Assembly: GCA_964533435.1 (NCBI GenBank)
Contig: CAZHLU010000008.1
Span: forward strand, 1 to 20,813
Reading direction: 5' to 3'
Length of the DNA: 20,813 nt
Origin: CAZWIT01 sp964533435
GTDB lineage: Bacteria > Patescibacteriota > Patescibacteriia > UBA1558 > GWA2-36-10
A model generated the notes under the pieces. That model was not told the origin of the DNA. It ran no database searches and worked only from the letters and a program-made list of their open reading frames with translations. Shown here one piece after another: positions 1 to 8,166 of the stretch; the first letter of the stretch is position 1, and each line of letters begins with the position of its first letter. The translations under genes were made by a program, and so were the position numbers.

Positions 1-608
1 AAAGCTTTAAAATAATCTTCTATACCCTGCGCCCCTTGTTGCGGACTAAGTTGAAATTTGATTAATTCCGCAAAATTTTGATTACCAAAACTTTCCCATC
101 TTTTTTTAACATTAGTCCAATTACAACGACTATTATAAGTGGTCTGAGGTGGAGCTTGTTCATTAATTAAAGAAAGCGTTAAAGTTAATTTAACTTCTAA
201 ACTTGGTTCACAGAGATCTAAACCAAGATCAGCAAAATAAGTACTGCTTAATTGCCCTATGAATTCACCAACTGCCGCTTCTTGAGCGTGTTGTAGACTT
301 TTGCCTATACTTTCAGTCCTAAATAAAGGTTTACCCCCTGTGCCACCAGTAGCTAGCTCTGTAGCAACATTATAGGCCAAATCATTCATAAACATCTCCA
401 TAGTACGATTAGCCAAATCGGCACCAACAAAACCTTTAATCACATCATAGGCTTTTTCTACCTTATCCCAAACCCATTTTAAACTAGCCGTAACATCACT
501 AGCTACGCTTACTACCCATTGCGCATTGGCTGGCCGTGGAGCAACGCTTACTGTAAAAATAAATGTCAATGTTAGAATAACAAGTGCAATTTTTTTATAA
601 AGATACAT
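1..608 (-). CDS. secreted protein of unknown function (partial, C-terminus outside window)
   Basis: An uninterrupted reading frame runs from an ATG at 608 to the window edge, giving 202 residues; its stop lies to the left of the window. The N-terminus is a clear signal peptide: MYLYKK, a hydrophobic stretch of about 15 residues, then a PRPANA-QW cleavage-like site near residue 29. The mature part has tryptophans near its start and at least two cysteines (in DLCEPS and SRCNW), consistent with an extracytoplasmic protein. I do not recognise a named domain. From memory, long secreted proteins with this kind of AQWVV start occur in Patescibacteria, but that is not a firm assignment. The ATG lies 17 nt after the stop of the upstream membrane protein (626-1435), so the two are probably co-transcribed from the promoter at 1458-1486. 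Confidence is high that it is a secreted coding sequence and low for any function. Confidence 0.8.
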   Translation of the reverse strand, partial: MYLYKKIALVILTLTFIFTVSVAPRPANAQWVVSVASDVTASLKWVWDKVEKAYDVIKGFVGADLANRTMEMFMNDLAYNVATELATGGTGGKPLFRTESIGKSLQHAQEAAVGEFIGQLSSTYFADLGLDLCEPSLEVKLTLTLSLINEQAPPQTTYNSRCNWTNVKKRWESFGNQNFAELIKFQLSPQQGAQGIEDYFKA

Positions 609-625
609 AAGAAATATTTTATTTT

Positions 626-1435
626 TTATTGTTTACCAATTAATTGGTCTCTAATAGTTATTAACTCTGTTTCTGATAAAGCCTTAATTTTATCAACATC
701 TGTGTCAGGTTGACTTAACAAAAAAGTCCGTACCTGTTCTGGTGTAGTAGTAGCAGTCCAAGAGTCTGTAGGCACAATTTGACTTTCTGCTACAATAGAC
801 AAAATATTTAACAAATCTTCATCAGTTAAATTAGCCAGTTCAGCCTCAGTCATACCTTGTGCTAATAAAAATTTACGAAATTCATTGGCTGTAGCCTGCT
901 CTAAAGTAAGATCACCATTTAAAGCTAAATCGTTTAAAACACTAGCTAATTTTGTATCTGGAGTAATTAATTTTAATAAGCCACACTCCTCTCCAAAAGG
1001 ACAAAGCGGATCATCTCCTTTAACCACTTCGTCGCCGTCTTTAATACCATCACTATCAGTATCATCTAAAAACATACTGGTATAATACTGATAAAGTTCC
1101 GCAAAATCCGTTAAACCGTCTTGATCAGTATCCTTATTTTTTAGTTCGGCAATAGTTTGTTCTTGGTTATCCTGGTTGTTTACTAGTTGTTCCTTTAAAA
1201 AATCCGGCAAGTCATAACTTACTGTTTTCTTTAAATTTCTATACCAATAATTAGTTACAAAAATCAAAATTAGCAAACTAATGATCGCCAAAGGCCAAAA
1301 AAAGCGATGTTTTCTGGCAACATGAAATTGATTAGTTGATAATTTAGCTGGCCTTTTAGAGTTGTCTTCGGTGCCCACTAAATCTCTAAGATCTAGCTCT
1401 TCACCGGTATCTATCTGATATAATTTTTTTGGCAT
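626..1435 (-). CDS. membrane-anchored protein with DxDxDG (TSP3-type) repeats
   Basis: A 269-residue protein with an ATG start. It has a short cytoplasmic N-terminus of about 45 basic and polar residues and one membrane segment around residues 45-65 (FFWPLAIISLLILIFVTNYW). A predicted extracytoplasmic part follows. Residues about 100-145 hold two acidic loops, DTDQDGLTD and DTDSDGIKDGDE, the spacing seen in thrombospondin type 3 / bacterial calcium-binding repeats. A CPFGEEC pair that could form a disulfide comes next. The remainder is an acidic, probably helical region with no family I recognise. Calcium binding is inferred from the motif only. It has its own promoter (extended -10 at 1458-1466) and sits 17 nt ahead of the secreted protein at 608, suggesting a two-gene cell-surface unit. 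A similar architecture recurs at 8167-9528. Confidence 0.85.
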   Translation of the reverse strand: MPKKLYQIDTGEELDLRDLVGTEDNSKRPAKLSTNQFHVARKHRFFWPLAIISLLILIFVTNYWYRNLKKTVSYDLPDFLKEQLVNNQDNQEQTIAELKNKDTDQDGLTDFAELYQYYTSMFLDDTDSDGIKDGDEVVKGDDPLCPFGEECGLLKLITPDTKLASVLNDLALNGDLTLEQATANEFRKFLLAQGMTEAELANLTDEDLLNILSIVAESQIVPTDSWTATTTPEQVRTFLLSQPDTDVDKIKALSETELITIRDQLIGKQ

Positions 1436-1457
1436 TAGCTTAAAATAATCTGGCTTT

Positions 1458-1486
1458 ATTATAACATAAATTTATAAAAACTCCAA
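1458..1486 (-). promoter_or_regulatory. promoter of the 1435 gene (extended -10)
   Basis: On the minus strand, TTGGAG (1481-1486), a 17-nt spacer, then TATAAT (1458-1463) preceded by TG one base away, giving TGTTATAAT. Transcription would start near 1451, about 15 nt before the ATG. Confidence 0.75.
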
Positions 1487-1512
1487 AATAAATAAGCAGT
1501 CTTACTGCTTAT
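1485..1512 (-). terminator. probable terminator of the leuS-rsmA operon
   Basis: An 8-bp perfect stem, ATAAGCAG (1492-1499) with CTGCTTAT (1505-1512), and a 5-nt loop. Read on the minus strand it is followed by TTATTTT, a moderately U-rich tail. It lies about 30 nt after the rsmA stop and just before the next promoter. The uneven T-run makes it weaker than the other terminators here. Confidence 0.55.
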
Positions 1513-1543
1513 CTAACCTTCAATTAAAAACCTTATAAAAAAT

Positions 1544-2377
1544 TTAAAGCAAAGCAACTAAATCAAGCCAATTTTGAGTACTTAAATTTTCGGCTCGAAT
1601 ATTTTTATCTAAATTAAGCTTAGTAAAAGCCTGCTCTACCTTGTCTTTATCTAAACGAGTATCAGTTAAGATATTGTTAATTAATTTTTTCCTTTTTTGG
1701 GCAAACCCACGATGAATTAACTGCCAAGTAAACTTTTCATCCACTGGATAAGACCAAGCTTTAATATTATTAATATGAATTACAGCTGAATCTACTTGTG
1801 GCACAGGATAAAAACAAGTTTTAGGAACTACTACTGCCAAACTCGCCTCTCCATAAAAAGCTACTGCCAAAGAAAGTAGACTTTGTTTTTGATCGCTAGC
1901 TACTAAACGTTGTGCTACTTCCTTTTGTATCATTAAAGTCAGACTTTTAGGAGCTGGTTTAAAGCTCATAAATTTCTGAATAAACTTACCAGTCAGATAA
2001 TAAGGAATATTAGCTACGATTTTATAATCTATTGCCCCATATTTAGATAATACCCCTTGCCATTGTTTCTCTTGTAAAGACAAAATATCTTGCCAAATTA
2101 TTTCTAAATTAGGGCTAACTTTAGCTATTTTAGCTAAAGCTTGCTCAAAATTTTTATCAAGCTCCAAGGCAAGCACCTGCTTAGTTTTATTTACCAGATA
2201 AGCTGTTAATGCCCCTAATCCAGGTCCGACCTCTAAGACTAAATCGTTTGGACTAAGATCGGCTGTATCAATAATTTCTTCTAAAACAGAATCGTCAATT
2301 AAAAAATTTTGGCCCCTTAACTTATTCGGGGTCAAATGATACTTATTTAAAAGAAATTTTAATTCTTCAATATTCAT
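1544..2377 (-). CDS. rsmA: 16S rRNA (adenine1518-N6/adenine1519-N6)-dimethyltransferase RsmA
   Basis: A 277-residue protein, the usual size for RsmA/KsgA. The family dimethylates two adjacent adenosines in the 3'-terminal hairpin of 16S rRNA with S-adenosylmethionine, a late step of 30S assembly. Visible features are the N-terminal GQNFLID (22-28), the SAM-binding motif EVGPGLG (49-55), the acidic ELD (72-74) and the catalytic NIPYY (123-127), a variant of the N-(L/I)-P-(Y/F)-(Y/N) motif. The C-terminal helical domain ends with WLDLVALL. All key residues are present. It is the last gene of a tight operon: the ATG is 2 nt from the stop of the MFS gene, which indicates translational coupling. 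No Shine-Dalgarno is evident. The start is supported by the MNIEELKFLLNKY beginning, typical of the family. Confidence 0.96.
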   Translation of the reverse strand: MNIEELKFLLNKYHLTPNKLRGQNFLIDDSVLEEIIDTADLSPNDLVLEVGPGLGALTAYLVNKTKQVLALELDKNFEQALAKIAKVSPNLEIIWQDILSLQEKQWQGVLSKYGAIDYKIVANIPYYLTGKFIQKFMSFKPAPKSLTLMIQKEVAQRLVASDQKQSLLSLAVAFYGEASLAVVVPKTCFYPVPQVDSAVIHINNIKAWSYPVDEKFTWQLIHRGFAQKRKKLINNILTDTRLDKDKVEQAFTKLNLDKNIRAENLSTQNWLDLVALL

Positions 2378-2379
2378 AT

Positions 2380-3561
2380 TTATAACAACATATACAATAA
2401 GGTCATGGCACCAGCTATAACAAAAGTCATTTTAAAGGCTAAAATATCTTGGCCAATATAAGATAATAAAATATAAATTAAAACAATAGCTAGTAGCTTG
2501 CCAATAACTAAGCTCATCTCAAAGAAAACAACATTACTCATGATATGGTGATGCTGATCAGACTTTAAAATTTTAGCACGTTCATAGGTAATAGTAGTCA
2601 AAGGCACTGCAATGGTATTTTTACCTAATCTAGAAAAAGTATCTAAAAAGAAAATGCCAGTAGCATTTACTACAAAAATCCTAATAAACCAAGCTAAAGA
2701 ATAAAAGACGCTACCTAAGGCCAATACCCGATGTTTAATGCTCTTGTCTGATAATTTACCGATATAAAGAGTAATAATAGTGGTAACTAGCGTAGCTAAG
2801 GCAACGATCAAACCAGTATCTAAAACATTACTAATAACAATAGAAATAAAAATTGGCCAAATAACTAAAACTACAAATTCCTCACCAAAACCCAGGTAGG
2901 CAATCAGTGATTTGCGGTTCTGTTTGCTAAACAAATTTTTAAAAACATGACCATAAGAAAAATCCCCTGCTTCAAACTTTTCTTTAGTTATCAAAGTGGG
3001 AATATTAGAAGCAAAAAATATCAAAGAAACAACTACAAATAAAGTTGCATAACCTAAAATAGAAATAATCAGGCCCGCTAAAGCAGGGCCTACGATATAG
3101 ACCAAGGAAGTAACAACGGTCATAGCGCTAACTTCTCTGCCTTCTTCTTTTTCGTTAGAAAATCTAGCAAAGTTAGCATGATAAGCTGGCCAATAAAAAG
3201 TCTTTTGCAAGGTATAAATCAAAGCTACTACATAAAATAATGAAGGATAATCTTTGATTAAATATAAACCAATATAGAAAAAAGCATACAAACAAGTTCC
3301 TAATAAAAGACTAACTTCGTAACCTTGTTTTTTAGAGAATTTAGCTCCCAATGGCATCATTAAAACATAGCCAATATAAGTTACTAAATAAAAAAGTAGT
3401 ATTTTTTGTAGAGAATAGCCAATTTGGTATAAATAAATTGGTTCCCAAAACATAACCATGGCCAAAGCAAAATTAACCATGGTAGTGGAAATATATAATT
3501 CTTTAACTTGACGTTTGACTGATTGAGGCAGCCAAGTCCTAAATAAACCCAAATGCAACAT
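2380..3561 (-). CDS. MFS-type membrane transporter, substrate unknown
   Basis: A 393-residue, very hydrophobic protein with about 12 predicted membrane helices and short loops, the size and layout of the major facilitator superfamily. The N-terminal half contains a GYVLMMPLGAKFSKKQGYE segment resembling the loop 2-3 signature of MFS proteins. A basic and acidic central loop (ITKEKFEAGDFSYGHVFKNLF) separates the two halves. A second GKLSDK element in the C-terminal half (around residue 270) repeats the loop signature. No residue I can see identifies a substrate. It lies between tsaC (7 nt upstream) and rsmA (2 nt downstream), so it is made together with tRNA and rRNA modification enzymes; whether this reflects shared function or only economy is unclear. 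Export of a metabolite or drug is possible but not shown. Confidence 0.82.
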   Translation of the reverse strand: MLHLGLFRTWLPQSVKRQVKELYISTTMVNFALAMVMFWEPIYLYQIGYSLQKILLFYLVTYIGYVLMMPLGAKFSKKQGYEVSLLLGTCLYAFFYIGLYLIKDYPSLFYVVALIYTLQKTFYWPAYHANFARFSNEKEEGREVSAMTVVTSLVYIVGPALAGLIISILGYATLFVVVSLIFFASNIPTLITKEKFEAGDFSYGHVFKNLFSKQNRKSLIAYLGFGEEFVVLVIWPIFISIVISNVLDTGLIVALATLVTTIITLYIGKLSDKSIKHRVLALGSVFYSLAWFIRIFVVNATGIFFLDTFSRLGKNTIAVPLTTITYERAKILKSDQHHHIMSNVVFFEMSLVIGKLLAIVLIYILLSYIGQDILAFKMTFVIAGAMTLLYMLL

Positions 3562-3568
3562 TTTATTT

Positions 3569-4189
3569 TTATTTAAATAATTCTAAATTAATTGTCAAAG
3601 CACCCTGTCTTAAAATTTCTGCATTATCCTGAGAACATTTAATCATGGTAGTAGCTGGTTGAACTAAGAGATCACCGACATTGATAAATAAATCCGGTTG
3701 AAATTTACTACCAGCAAATTGCTCTCTAACACTAGCTGCTGTAAAACTAGAAGATTGCCCCGAAATATTAGCAGAAGTAGCAGTCAGTGGACACGCTAAA
3801 AGTGAGGCGATAGTTTGCGCTAAAGGATAACTAGAAACTCTTAAAGCTAAAAATCTATCAAAATGCGCTTGCCAATGATGATGCTTAAAAGGTAAAACCA
3901 ATGTCAGTGGTCCTGGCCAATATTGACTAGCCAGTTGTCTAGCTAAAACACTAAAATCTACCAGAGAACTAGCATAAACAAAATCTGAAACAATTACTGG
4001 TAGATGCTTACTACTATCTCTTCCTTTGATCTGATAAATCTTTTGAACAGCTTTAGAACTAAAAAAATCAGCTCCTAAGCCATAAGAAGTTTCTGTAGGA
4101 TAAACTATAACACCATCGTTTTGCAAAACTTCTAAAGCAGTCTGTAAAACTGCAATACGATTACTTGAGTTTAAAATAATCTCTTGCAT
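3569..4189 (-). CDS. tsaC: L-threonylcarbamoyladenylate synthase (YrdC/Sua5 family)
   Basis: A 206-residue single YrdC domain. The enzyme makes threonylcarbamoyl-AMP from threonine, bicarbonate and ATP, the first step of the t6A37 modification of tRNAs that read ANN codons. Characteristic segments are YPTETSYGLG (30-39, the family's PTDT-YGLG motif), KIYQIKGRDSSKHLPV (50-65, the KxR-K-P nucleotide and substrate site), WPGPLTLVL, and CPLTATSANISG near residue 135. The length fits the TsaC form; the C-terminal Sua5 domain is absent. The ATG is 2 nt from the leuS stop and the gene ends 7 nt before the MFS gene. Its product would act on ANN-reading tRNAs such as the tRNA-Ile(UAU) at 17331-17407, which has the required U36-A37. 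No transport or regulatory fusion is visible. Confidence 0.93.
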   Translation of the reverse strand: MQEIILNSSNRIAVLQTALEVLQNDGVIVYPTETSYGLGADFFSSKAVQKIYQIKGRDSSKHLPVIVSDFVYASSLVDFSVLARQLASQYWPGPLTLVLPFKHHHWQAHFDRFLALRVSSYPLAQTIASLLACPLTATSANISGQSSSFTAASVREQFAGSKFQPDLFINVGDLLVQPATTMIKCSQDNAEILRQGALTINLELFK

Positions 4190-4191
4190 AA

Positions 4192-6618
4192 CTAGCTAGC
4201 AACAATGCTAATAATTTTATTTTTTATGTAGATAAATTTTTGAACACTCTTATTGTCTAAAGATTTTAAGACTTTATCTCTTTGCAAAATACTTTGTTTT
4301 AACTTTTCGTCTATTTCTGTATCTATTGCTAGTTCAATAGTATCACGCAATTTTCCGTTAATTTGAATGGCTACTGTTATTACCTTATTTTTTAATAAAT
4401 CACTATTATAGACAGGCCACTTTGCTAAACTAATATCACCTTCATGGTCCAGCTGCCATAATTCCTCGCTAATATGTGGAGCAAATGGTGATAACAAAAT
4501 TAATATATTGTGCCATGCTGATTCTGAGATATTATCTTGCTTATCAAAATGGTTTACTAAAATCATTAATTGAGAGATAGCCGTATTAAAACGCATGTTC
4601 ATTATATCATCACCAATTTTTTTAATACTTTGATGCAAAATACGTTCACTATCTTGATCTAGTTTAGATTGTTTATCAATTTTAGTTTGCAAATCCCAAA
4701 CCCTATTTAAAAATCTGACCAAACCAGATACACCTTTATCATCCCAAGCAATTGATTGATCAAAAGGACCCATAAACATAATATACATACGTAAAGCATC
4801 GGCTCCGTATTTGGCTATATATTCATCAGGGTTAACTACATTGCCTTTTGATTTTGACATTTTGACATTACCCTCGCCCAAAATCATTCCTTGGGCAGTG
4901 CGTCTTTTATAAGGTTCATCGCCAACCGATTTTGGTACCACGCCAATATCATACAAAAATTTAAAAATAAAACGAGAATACAAAAGATGTAAAGTTGTAT
5001 GTTCATTGCCACCATTATACCAATCTACTGGCAACCAATATTTTATTTTTTTTGGATCAGCAAGTTGCTTGTCATTTTTATTATCAACATATCGAATAAA
5101 ATACCAATTAGAACCGGCCCAATTTGGCATAGTATCAGTTTCTCTTCTGGCTTTTTGGCCACATTTAGGGCAAGTAGTATTGACCCATTCATCAATAACA
5201 GCTAAAGGCGACTGTCCTTCTGGGCCAGGCCTAAAATCTTTAACCTCTGGTAATTTAATCGGTAGATCACTTTCAGCAACTGGCTGCCAAGCACATTTTT
5301 CACAAAAAACCATTGGAATTGGCTCGCCCCAATAACGTTGTCGTGAAAAAATCCAATCATGTAGACGATAATTAACTGTGGCTTTACCAACTTTATTTTT
5401 CTTTAGCCAATTAACTATCTTTATTTTAAAATCATCAACTGTTAAGCCACTAAATTGACCAGAATTAATCATTACCCTACCATTTAAAGCTGGATAAGCT
5501 TCTACTTCTAAGTCGCCACCTTCAATAACTGGAATCATGGCTAAATTGTATTTTTTAGCAAACTCCCAATCTCTCTGGTCATGAGCAGGAACTGCCATAA
5601 TAGCCCCTGTGCCATAATTCATAGTCACATAATCGGCCACAAAAACAGGCACTTGCTCTTTATTTACTGGATTAATTGCTTTAATACCTTTTAGCTCTAC
5701 TCCGGTCTTATTTTTGCTTAAATCTGTTCTTTCTAGATCAGATTTAAGGGCAGCTTGCTTAATATAATCCTGGACTTCTTTTAGATTTTCAATCTGTTTA
5801 GACAATTCATTAATAATCGGGTGTTCTGGTGCTACTACCATAAAAGTCACACCAAATAAAGTGTCTGGTCTAGTTGTAAAAACTTTTAATTTAGCTGTTG
5901 TACTGGCAATAGCAAAATCAATTTCTGCTCCTTCTGATCTACCAATCCAATTTTTTTGTTGAACTTTGATCTGCTCCAAAAAATCTACCTTATCTAAACC
6001 ATCAATCAAACGATCAGCATATTTAGTAATCCTCAAAAGCCATTGTTCTTTTTCTTTTTTGACAACTTCACTACCACAACGTTCACAAACACCATTGACC
6101 ACTTCTTCATTAGCCAAACCAATCAAACAAGATGTGCACCAATTAATATTTTCTTTAGCCTTATAAGCCAACCCCTGCTCCCATAATTTAATGAAGATCC
6201 ACTGTGTGAAGCGGTAATATTCTGGATCAGTAGTTTCTAAAAATCTAGACCAATCAAAACTATAGCCAGCTGCTTTTAACTGACGAATGAAATTGTCAAT
6301 ATTCTTTCTAGTTGTTTCCTGAGGAGGAATATTTTTTTTGATAGCATAGTTTTCAGCTGGCAAGCCAAAAGCATCCATACCCATTGGATACAAAACATCT
6401 TTACCCAAAAAACGCTGGTAACGACTAATAACATCCATGGCTGTATAAGAGCGCAAATGCCCGGCATGTAGGCCTTCACCAGAAGGATAAGGAAACTCAA
6501 CTAAGGCATAAAACTTGTTATTGTTTTTTTCATTAGCCTGAAAAATATTATTTTCAGCCCAATATTTTTGCCACTTAGCTTCAATCTCATTAGCTTGATA
6601 TTGATTAATTTTATCCAT
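4192..6618 (-). CDS. leuS: leucyl-tRNA synthetase
   Basis: A class I synthetase of 808 residues that charges tRNA-Leu. Visible elements in order are the HIGH-type motif HAGH (51-54) within PYPSGEGLHAGHLRSY, a CxxC...CxxC zinc-like element (CTSC, CERC), the CP1 editing domain with TTRPDTLFG and VPAHDQRDWEFA, a second Cys pair set (CEKC, CPKC), the KMSKS loop (586-590), the tRNA-binding helical domain and the C-terminal NGKLRD domain. The frame is open to an ATG at 6669, but I chose MDKINQY at 6618. A good promoter has its -10 at 6641-6646 and -35 at 6664-6669, so 6669 would lie upstream of the transcript. Family members also begin close to this MxKYxxxEIExKWQxYW-like sequence. The leader is about 16 nt, without Shine-Dalgarno. 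It is the first gene of the leuS-tsaC-MFS-rsmA operon. Confidence 0.97.
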   Translation of the reverse strand: MDKINQYQANEIEAKWQKYWAENNIFQANEKNNNKFYALVEFPYPSGEGLHAGHLRSYTAMDVISRYQRFLGKDVLYPMGMDAFGLPAENYAIKKNIPPQETTRKNIDNFIRQLKAAGYSFDWSRFLETTDPEYYRFTQWIFIKLWEQGLAYKAKENINWCTSCLIGLANEEVVNGVCERCGSEVVKKEKEQWLLRITKYADRLIDGLDKVDFLEQIKVQQKNWIGRSEGAEIDFAIASTTAKLKVFTTRPDTLFGVTFMVVAPEHPIINELSKQIENLKEVQDYIKQAALKSDLERTDLSKNKTGVELKGIKAINPVNKEQVPVFVADYVTMNYGTGAIMAVPAHDQRDWEFAKKYNLAMIPVIEGGDLEVEAYPALNGRVMINSGQFSGLTVDDFKIKIVNWLKKNKVGKATVNYRLHDWIFSRQRYWGEPIPMVFCEKCAWQPVAESDLPIKLPEVKDFRPGPEGQSPLAVIDEWVNTTCPKCGQKARRETDTMPNWAGSNWYFIRYVDNKNDKQLADPKKIKYWLPVDWYNGGNEHTTLHLLYSRFIFKFLYDIGVVPKSVGDEPYKRRTAQGMILGEGNVKMSKSKGNVVNPDEYIAKYGADALRMYIMFMGPFDQSIAWDDKGVSGLVRFLNRVWDLQTKIDKQSKLDQDSERILHQSIKKIGDDIMNMRFNTAISQLMILVNHFDKQDNISESAWHNILILLSPFAPHISEELWQLDHEGDISLAKWPVYNSDLLKNKVITVAIQINGKLRDTIELAIDTEIDEKLKQSILQRDKVLKSLDNKSVQKFIYIKNKIISIVAS

Positions 6619-6640
6619 AAATTTTGCAAAATATAAAATT

Positions 6641-6669
6641 ATTCTAACATTTTCAAGCTTAAAAATCAA
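6641..6669 (-). promoter_or_regulatory. leuS operon promoter
   Basis: On the minus strand, TTGATT (6664-6669), a 17-nt spacer, then TAGAAT (6641-6646) with an extended -10 (TGTTAGAAT). The predicted start near 6634 leaves a very short leader before the leuS ATG at 6618. Its -35 lies about 22 nt from the -35 of the divergent M23 promoter. Confidence 0.75.
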
Positions 6670-6691
6670 TGCAATAACTATTAATCAAACA

Positions 6692-6720
6692 TTGACTAAA
6701 ACGCTAATTTTTATTATGAT
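6692..6720 (+). promoter_or_regulatory. promoter of the LysM-M23 peptidase gene
   Basis: TTGACT (6692-6697), a 17-nt spacer and TATGAT (6715-6720), one mismatch from consensus in each hexamer. Transcription would begin near 6727. It faces away from the leuS promoter. Confidence 0.75.
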
Positions 6721-6857
6721 ATTAGTTAGTTTACTAATAAATATTTAAATTAGATTATATTAGTATTTTTATTAAAAAAATTCTCACTAAGTTAGCGATC
6801 CGCATAGCCGATGGCTTTATTTGGGCAAAAAAAAGATCTCCTAAAGCTCTACGTCCT

Positions 6858-8120
6858 TTGAATAAAGTTTTATTTATAATTGCTAAATTTACCCTATTGC
6901 CGATTGTTTTATTGATTTACAAAAATATTGTCTTAATCAAGATTAAATTAAAAGGCTTTAATTTACGAAATGCTAATTATATAAATTTTTTTAAGCGCAT
7001 TTTGCCTGGCGTAGTAGTAGCTCTCATTTTTATTGGCACTACTACTCAAAATATTTTTGCTAAAGATTATAATACTGAAGAATATGCTAATCATACCTTA
7101 TTATCATCTTTAATTAGAGCCGACGAAACTCAATGGAGTGAAATTATTGAAGACTCAGAGCCAGCTAAAGCTAACAATGAAAGTAATAGTTTTTTAGCTG
7201 AACAAGGAAATTTGCAAGAGCTTGTTTATAATGACCCTACCAACCAAAATGAAACTAATAATAATGATACGGGTGGCATTTCTGCTGATGCAACTAGCTT
7301 AGTAGTCGGCCCCGAAGAAAATGAACCAACTGTTATTACTCGCACCACTAACATCCAATATACAGTAGAAGCTGGTGATGTTTTAAGTACCATTGCTGAT
7401 AAATTTAATGTTACCGTTAATACTATACTTTGGTCCAATAATCTAACTTGGACCTCAATGATTAAGCCTGGGCAAAAATTAACTATACCACCAGGCTCTG
7501 GTATTAATCATGATGTAGTGCGTGGTGATACTATTGCTTCTATTGCCAAAAAATATCAAGCCGATGCTCAAAAAATTATTAGTGCCAATGGTTTGGCTAG
7601 CGCTAGTGATATTCAAGTTGGTGATCTTATTTTTGTACCAGAAGGCGTCAAACCAACTCAGATTGTTTCCTCTTATAAACCACCTAAAAATAGTGAAAAA
7701 CCACAAACCGGCAACGCCTATAGTGATGAATACGTTCCCCCAGCTGCAACTTCTGCTACTGGTACTAAATTATTATGGCCAGTCTTAAGCCACCGTATTA
7801 CTCAATATTATAGCTGGCGTCACACTGGTTTAGACGTTGGTGATAAAGTTGGTAATCCTATTTATGCCGCTGAAGATGGCAAAGTAGAAAGATCTGGCTG
7901 GTCCAATGGCTATGGCAATAACATAATTATTAATCATGGTAATGGCGTACAAACACTTTATGGTCATGCTAGCAAACTACTGGTTAAAGCTGGCGACACT
8001 GTTTCCCGAGGGCAAACTATAGCCTTAGTCGGATCTACTGGCTGGTCTACTGGCCCACATCTACACCTAGAAGTCAGAGAAAACGGTGTTAGAAAAAACC
8101 CGCTAAACTATATTAAATAA
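6858..8120 (+). CDS. cell-wall peptidase: two LysM domains and an M23 domain
   Basis: At least 420 residues. A basic and hydrophobic N-terminus with a membrane or signal segment (PGVVVALIFIGTTTQNIFA, about residues 50-68) is followed by a low-complexity acidic linker. LysM 1 spans about 168-211 (YTVEAGDVLSTIADKF...), LysM 2 about 218-263 (DVVRGDTIASIAKKYQ...), and a C-terminal M23 domain runs from about 305. The M23 zinc ligands are visible: H322 and D326 in HTGLD, H370 in YGH, and HLH at 401-403, so the enzyme should be active. The family cleaves peptide cross-links of peptidoglycan, and LysM binds glycan. The stated start is a TTG without Shine-Dalgarno. The frame stays open upstream to 6741 with coding-like sequence (…ADGFIWAKKRSPKALRP) but no ATG, GTG or TTG, so the true start may be a rare codon such as ATT. 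The gene ends at a strong terminator. Confidence 0.92.
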   Translation: MNKVLFIIAKFTLLPIVLLIYKNIVLIKIKLKGFNLRNANYINFFKRILPGVVVALIFIGTTTQNIFAKDYNTEEYANHTLLSSLIRADETQWSEIIEDSEPAKANNESNSFLAEQGNLQELVYNDPTNQNETNNNDTGGISADATSLVVGPEENEPTVITRTTNIQYTVEAGDVLSTIADKFNVTVNTILWSNNLTWTSMIKPGQKLTIPPGSGINHDVVRGDTIASIAKKYQADAQKIISANGLASASDIQVGDLIFVPEGVKPTQIVSSYKPPKNSEKPQTGNAYSDEYVPPAATSATGTKLLWPVLSHRITQYYSWRHTGLDVGDKVGNPIYAAEDGKVERSGWSNGYGNNIIINHGNGVQTLYGHASKLLVKAGDTVSRGQTIALVGSTGWSTGPHLHLEVRENGVRKNPLNYIK

Positions 8121-8155
8121 AAAAACAACCCTGTACCTATCAGGGTTGTTTTTTT
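8121..8155. terminator. bidirectional rho-independent terminator
   Basis: Perfect stem AACAACCCTG / CAGGGTTGTT with a 7-nt loop (8134-8140), flanked by A-run and T-run on both sides. It therefore works for the plus-strand peptidase gene ending at 8120 and for the minus-strand gene ending at 8167. Confidence 0.93.
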
Positions 8156-8166
8156 ATTATATAAAT

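Noticed and set aside
4999..5335. Plus-strand open frames opposite leuS
   Set aside because: They are mirror frames of a strongly conserved gene, have no promoter or start context, and give no recognisable protein.
6619..6669. Longer leuS starting at the ATG at 6669
   Set aside because: The extra 17 residues lie over a good promoter (-10 at 6641, -35 at 6664) and are not like the start of leucyl-tRNA synthetases.
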